NCBI GenBank assembly: GCA_002385745.1
Contig: DGEC01000065.1
Span: 1 to 16,618, forward strand
Length of the DNA stretch: 16,618 bases
Direction: 5' to 3'
Source: Firmicutes bacterium UBA3936
GTDB lineage: Bacteria > Bacillota > Dethiobacteria > Dethiobacterales > Dethiobacteraceae
Shown here: piece after piece, positions 14,494-16,618 of the stretch
How positions within the stretch are numbered: the first letter of the stretch is position 1
Layout: the number at the start of each line of letters is the position of its first letter
Notes under the pieces: model-generated
Told to the model about the DNA's origin: nothing
What the model saw: only the letters and a program-made list of their open reading frames with translations
Database searches by the model: none
Program-made: the position numbers and the translations under genes

Positions 14494-15259
14494 AATGACG
14501 GTGGGGCAAATCGGCATCCACATCAGGGAAAATGATTTGACTCCCGCTGAAATAGATAGTTTGCTTTCCGACTCCAGAGCGGGTGTGAGGCGTCTCGCCC
14601 GGAATTACATTAAAAAACAAGAAGAAATGCGGCGGAAAAAAAATCGCCTGGAAGCTCTTTTTGCTTATGAGCGCAGAATGAAAAAGCTTGGTTATACATA
14701 CATCGCCGGTGTGGATGAAGCGGGAAGAGGCCCCCTAGCGGGGCCGGTAACTGCAGCGGCGGTTATATTGCCGGAAAAGGCACTGCTTTTGGGCTTAAAC
14801 GATTCGAAAAAACTTTCACCGCAAAAGAGGGAGGAGCTATACCGGGAAATCACGGCACAAGCCATTGACTGGGCTGTCGGATACGCCAGTGTGAATGAAA
14901 TAGACCGCTATAACATACTGCAGGCAACAAAACTGGCGATGAAAAGGGCAATATACGCTCTAAGACAAAAACCCGATTACATTCTGATCGATGCCGTTGA
15001 AATTGATGAACTCAAATGGCGGCAGCAGGCAATTACCGGCGGTGATGCCCTTTCAGCAACAATTGCTGCCGCTTCAATTATTGCCAAAGTCACAAGGGAC
15101 CGCTTGATGTGCGAACTTGACAGGCAGTATCCCGTCTATGGCTTTGCCGAACATAAGGGTTATCCTACCCGCAGGCATCGCGAGGCTATAACAAAGTACG
15201 GCCCCTGCCCGCTACACCGCCGTTCTTTTTTACAGGGCAAAGAAGGTGAAATGACATGA
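14477..15259 (+). CDS. rnhB: Ribonuclease HII
   Basis: RNase HII cuts the RNA strand of RNA-DNA hybrids and single ribonucleotides in DNA. The 260-residue protein has an N-terminal helical extension (about 1-70), as in B. subtilis RnhB, then the nuclease domain with GVDEAGRGPLAGP (D80, E81), an acidic residue in ILIDAVEID (D172) and ASIIAKVTRDRLM (D208 in TRD), and the C-terminal HKGYPTRRHREAI and GPCPLHRRSF. I chose the ATG at 14477 with AAGGGG just upstream; an ATG at 14456 would add seven residues inside rbgA. It overlaps rbgA by 17 bases and yraN by an ATGA junction, indicating one operon with translational coupling. Confidence 0.95.
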   Translation: MKVFAKMTVGQIGIHIRENDLTPAEIDSLLSDSRAGVRRLARNYIKKQEEMRRKKNRLEALFAYERRMKKLGYTYIAGVDEAGRGPLAGPVTAAAVILPEKALLLGLNDSKKLSPQKREELYREITAQAIDWAVGYASVNEIDRYNILQATKLAMKRAIYALRQKPDYILIDAVEIDELKWRQQAITGGDALSATIAAASIIAKVTRDRLMCELDRQYPVYGFAEHKGYPTRRHREAITKYGPCPLHRRSFLQGKEGEMT

Positions 15260-15597
15260 GAAAGATTGGCGGAGAAGGAGAAGAGCGGGCAGCCCGTTTT
15301 TTAAAGCGGCTCGGCTACGAAATTCTCCACAGGAACTGGCGCTGCCGGCGAGGTGAGATTGATATCATTGCCAGAGACGGCAAAACACTGGTTTTTACTG
15401 AAGTAAAAACCCGCCGTAGTACCAGCCGAGGCACTCCGGAGGAGGCTGTCGACAGGAAGAAACAGGAAAAACTGCGTCTGCTTGCTCGCTATTATATTCA
15501 CGAGACAGGGATGACAGCTCCTGTTTACCGTTTTGATGTTTTAACAGTAGATGCTAAAAGCGGGGAAATAAAATTGCTAAAAAGTGCTTTTAGCTGA
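15256..15597 (+). CDS. YraN-family (UPF0102) endonuclease-like protein
   Basis: This 113-residue protein belongs to UPF0102 (YraN), which has the fold of PD-(D/E)xK nucleases; its cellular role is unproven, though conservation beside rnhB suggests nucleic-acid metabolism. It shows the core GEIDIIARDG (33-42) and FTEVKTR (47-53), with candidate catalytic residues D36, E49 and K51, preceded by GEGEERAARFLKRLGYEIL. Its ATG overlaps the rnhB stop (ATGA), so it is translated in coupling with rnhB. A strong terminator begins directly after its stop and ends the lepB-to-yraN transcription unit. Confidence 0.92.
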   Translation: MRKIGGEGEERAARFLKRLGYEILHRNWRCRRGEIDIIARDGKTLVFTEVKTRRSTSRGTPEEAVDRKKQEKLRLLARYYIHETGMTAPVYRFDVLTVDAKSGEIKLLKSAFS

Positions 15598-15598
15598 G

Positions 15599-15625
15599 AA
15601 AAGAGGCAGTACCTCTTTTTTTTTT
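15599..15625 (+). terminator. Rho-independent terminator after the yraN-family gene
   Basis: AAAAGAGG (15599-15606) and CCTCTTTT (15612-15619) form an 8-bp stem with a CAGTA loop, and ten T lie at 15616-15625. It begins one base after the stop codon. Confidence 0.92.
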
Positions 15626-15749
15626 GCAGAAATTACTGGCAGCGGCAAGCGTTTTTATATATCAGGCAAGGAAAAGTCAAATAACCCTTCTATCATTATG
15701 CCTCTCATTGTAATACAGGATAGCAACTGATACAGCAGGCTGATGCGTT

Positions 15750-15778
15750 TTGCCTGCTCTGATATATTATGTTATTAT
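15750..15778 (+). promoter_or_regulatory. Extended -10 promoter for the SleB-like gene, overlapped by an inverted repeat
   Basis: TTGCCT (15750-15755) and TATTAT (15773-15778) are 17 bases apart, with TG at 15770-15771 forming an extended -10. AGCAGGC (15734-15740) and GCCTGCT (15752-15758) form an inverted repeat that covers the -35, a possible operator. I see no convincing sporulation-sigma promoter. The rest of the 15626-15846 gap shows nothing recognisable. Confidence 0.55.
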
Positions 15779-15846
15779 CTTCAAAGCTGTTTGCCAAGCG
15801 TTATCAATAATAAACAGCCCGTCTCCGCCGCAAAAGGAGGAATAAG

Positions 15847-16473
15847 ATGAAAAAAAAGGCAACAGTTTTCATTGCTTGTTTACTGCTGGCAAGTGCCATT
15901 ATTGCCGGGAAGATTGTCATTATCCAGGAAGAAAATCGACAAAACAGCCTGCAAAAGCGAGAAGAATCGCAGGTGACTACTGAGAATAAAAATAAAACGG
16001 CAGGAGACGGGGAGGAAGCTGAAATCAGTTTGTTTTCCGGTCCCAAAACGCTCAAGGAAGAAGAGATAGCCGCAGCAGAAAGCGATTCTGATCCTGTCGT
16101 TGAATTAACTGCTGCAGAAAAGGACCTTTTTGCCCGTCTGGTTCACGCCGAGGCGGGCGGCGAACCTTACGAGGGCCAGGTTGCTGTAGCGGCAACGGTT
16201 CTTAACCGCCTGGAAAGCAGCAATTATCCGGATAGCATAAGCGAAATTATTTATCAAATTGAAAGCGGCCGCTATCAGTACAGCCCGGTCTTGGACGGCC
16301 GGATTAATTTGACGCCGGGAGAGAGCGCGGAAAAAGCGGTTGAGGATGCGCTGCAGGGCAGCGACCCTACCGGAGGCGCAACAGGTTTTTATAACCCGGC
16401 AAAAACGGCAAATACTTGGGTGCGCAGAAAAGCGGTTACCAAAGTAATAGGTTCCCATATCTTTTTCAGATAG
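15847..16473 (+). CDS. Membrane-anchored SleB/CwlJ-like cell-wall hydrolase
   Basis: The C-terminal part (about 87-208) is a SleB/CwlJ-type Hydrolase_2 domain, a family that cleaves peptidoglycan, including spore cortex, as lytic transglycosylases. It shows LVHAEAGGEPYEGQVAVAA, with the likely catalytic glutamate at E102 or E106, VLNRLESSNYPDSISEIIYQ, the YSPVLDGRI segment and DPTGGATGFYNPAKTANTW. The N-terminus has a basic start and a hydrophobic segment (about 5-26), acting as membrane anchor or signal peptide, then a charged linker of about 60 residues. The ATG at 15847 follows an excellent AAAGGAGG at 15833-15840. There is no N-terminal peptidoglycan-binding domain as in full SleB, so it is closer to short cell-wall hydrolases. 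It is transcribed alone. Confidence 0.9.
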   Translation: MKKKATVFIACLLLASAIIAGKIVIIQEENRQNSLQKREESQVTTENKNKTAGDGEEAEISLFSGPKTLKEEEIAAAESDSDPVVELTAAEKDLFARLVHAEAGGEPYEGQVAVAATVLNRLESSNYPDSISEIIYQIESGRYQYSPVLDGRINLTPGESAEKAVEDALQGSDPTGGATGFYNPAKTANTWVRRKAVTKVIGSHIFFR

Positions 16474-16496
16474 CAAGAGTAAAAGACAAAAGCAAA

Positions 16497-16518
16497 CGGA
16501 GAGACGCAGGCCTCTCCG
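16497..16518. other. Short hairpin downstream of the SleB-like gene
   Basis: CGGAGAG (16497-16503) and CTCTCCG (16512-16518) form a perfect 7-bp stem. No T-run follows, so it is not a standard intrinsic terminator. It may belong to the repeat element that starts just after it. Confidence 0.45.
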
Positions 16519-16531
16519 AGCAGGACAGGGG

Positions 16532-16618
16532 CAAGACAGGGGACGGTTCTCTGTCACGGACACACGGACACACCTTTGCCTACTATTTGGACGTGACAGA
16601 GAACCGTCCCCTGTCTTG
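16532..16618. repeat. 27-bp perfect inverted repeat, REP/MITE-like element
   Basis: The arm 16532-16558 (core GGGGACGGTTCTCTGTCACG) is the exact reverse complement of 16592-16618, around a 33-base loop that starts with a tandem GGACACAC repeat (16558-16573). The octamer GACAGGGG also appears twice at the left edge (16524 and 16535). From memory, palindromes with this GGGGACGGTTCTCTGTC core recur in many Firmicute genomes, often near IS200/REP-associated Y1 transposases, so I read this as a REP-like or miniature mobile element. There is no transposase here, and the element reaches the window edge, so it may continue. Confidence 0.8.

Noticed and set aside
16497..16518. Intrinsic terminator for the SleB-like gene
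   Set aside because: The 7-bp stem is perfect but no T-run follows on either strand.
1..16618. CRISPR array, tRNA, rRNA or prophage genes
   Set aside because: No regularly spaced direct repeats, no tRNA cloverleaf or rRNA sequence, and no phage or transposase genes were seen.

Overview
The window is a conserved housekeeping block of a Gram-positive, low-to-medium GC Firmicute, most likely a member of the Clostridia. The gene order (DUF177-rpmF-plsX-acpP-rnc-smc-ftsY, then ylxM-ffh-rpsP-khpA-rimM-trmD-rplS-lepB-rbgA-rnhB-yraN) is the classic Bacillus/Clostridia arrangement. FtsY lacks the acidic A domain, L32 is the four-cysteine form, and strong AGGAGG-type ribosome binding sites are common. 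A SleB/CwlJ-type hydrolase hints at a spore former, but this is not proven. Genus cannot be assigned from the sequence alone.

Layout. Positions 1-2390 hold a near-consensus sigma-A promoter, a DUF177/YceD protein, ribosomal protein L32, the lipid enzyme PlsX and acyl carrier protein. The fapR and fab genes often found between plsX and acpP are absent. acpP has its own promoter and a long leader hairpin. Positions 2391-7873 hold RNase III, a structured intergenic leader ending in a terminator just before smc, the SMC ATPase and the SRP receptor FtsY. A bidirectional terminator then separates ftsY from the only minus-strand gene, a two-domain cupin-like protein of unknown function (7963-8856). 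Positions 9074-12981 are the SRP/ribosome-maturation operon: YlxM, Ffh, S16, KhpA, RimM, TrmD and L19. The L19 gene has an additional promoter overlapping the trmD stop codon. Positions 13087-15597 hold signal peptidase I, the 50S assembly GTPase RbgA, RNase HII and a YraN-family protein, tightly packed or overlapping and closed by a strong terminator. The right end has a membrane-anchored SleB-like cell-wall hydrolase and, at the very edge, a 27-bp perfect inverted repeat that looks like a REP/MITE-type mobile repeat.

Functionally the genes serve ribosome assembly (L32, S16, L19, RimM, RbgA), tRNA and rRNA processing (TrmD, RNase III), protein export (Ffh, FtsY, YlxM, LepB), chromosome maintenance (SMC, RNase HII) and phospholipid/fatty-acid synthesis (PlsX, ACP). 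I see no clear undescribed multi-gene system. The most noteworthy items are an RbgA with altered catalytic and guanine-recognition residues, the cupin-like gene, a possible attenuator ahead of smc, leader hairpins before acpP and ylxM, and the terminal palindrome.
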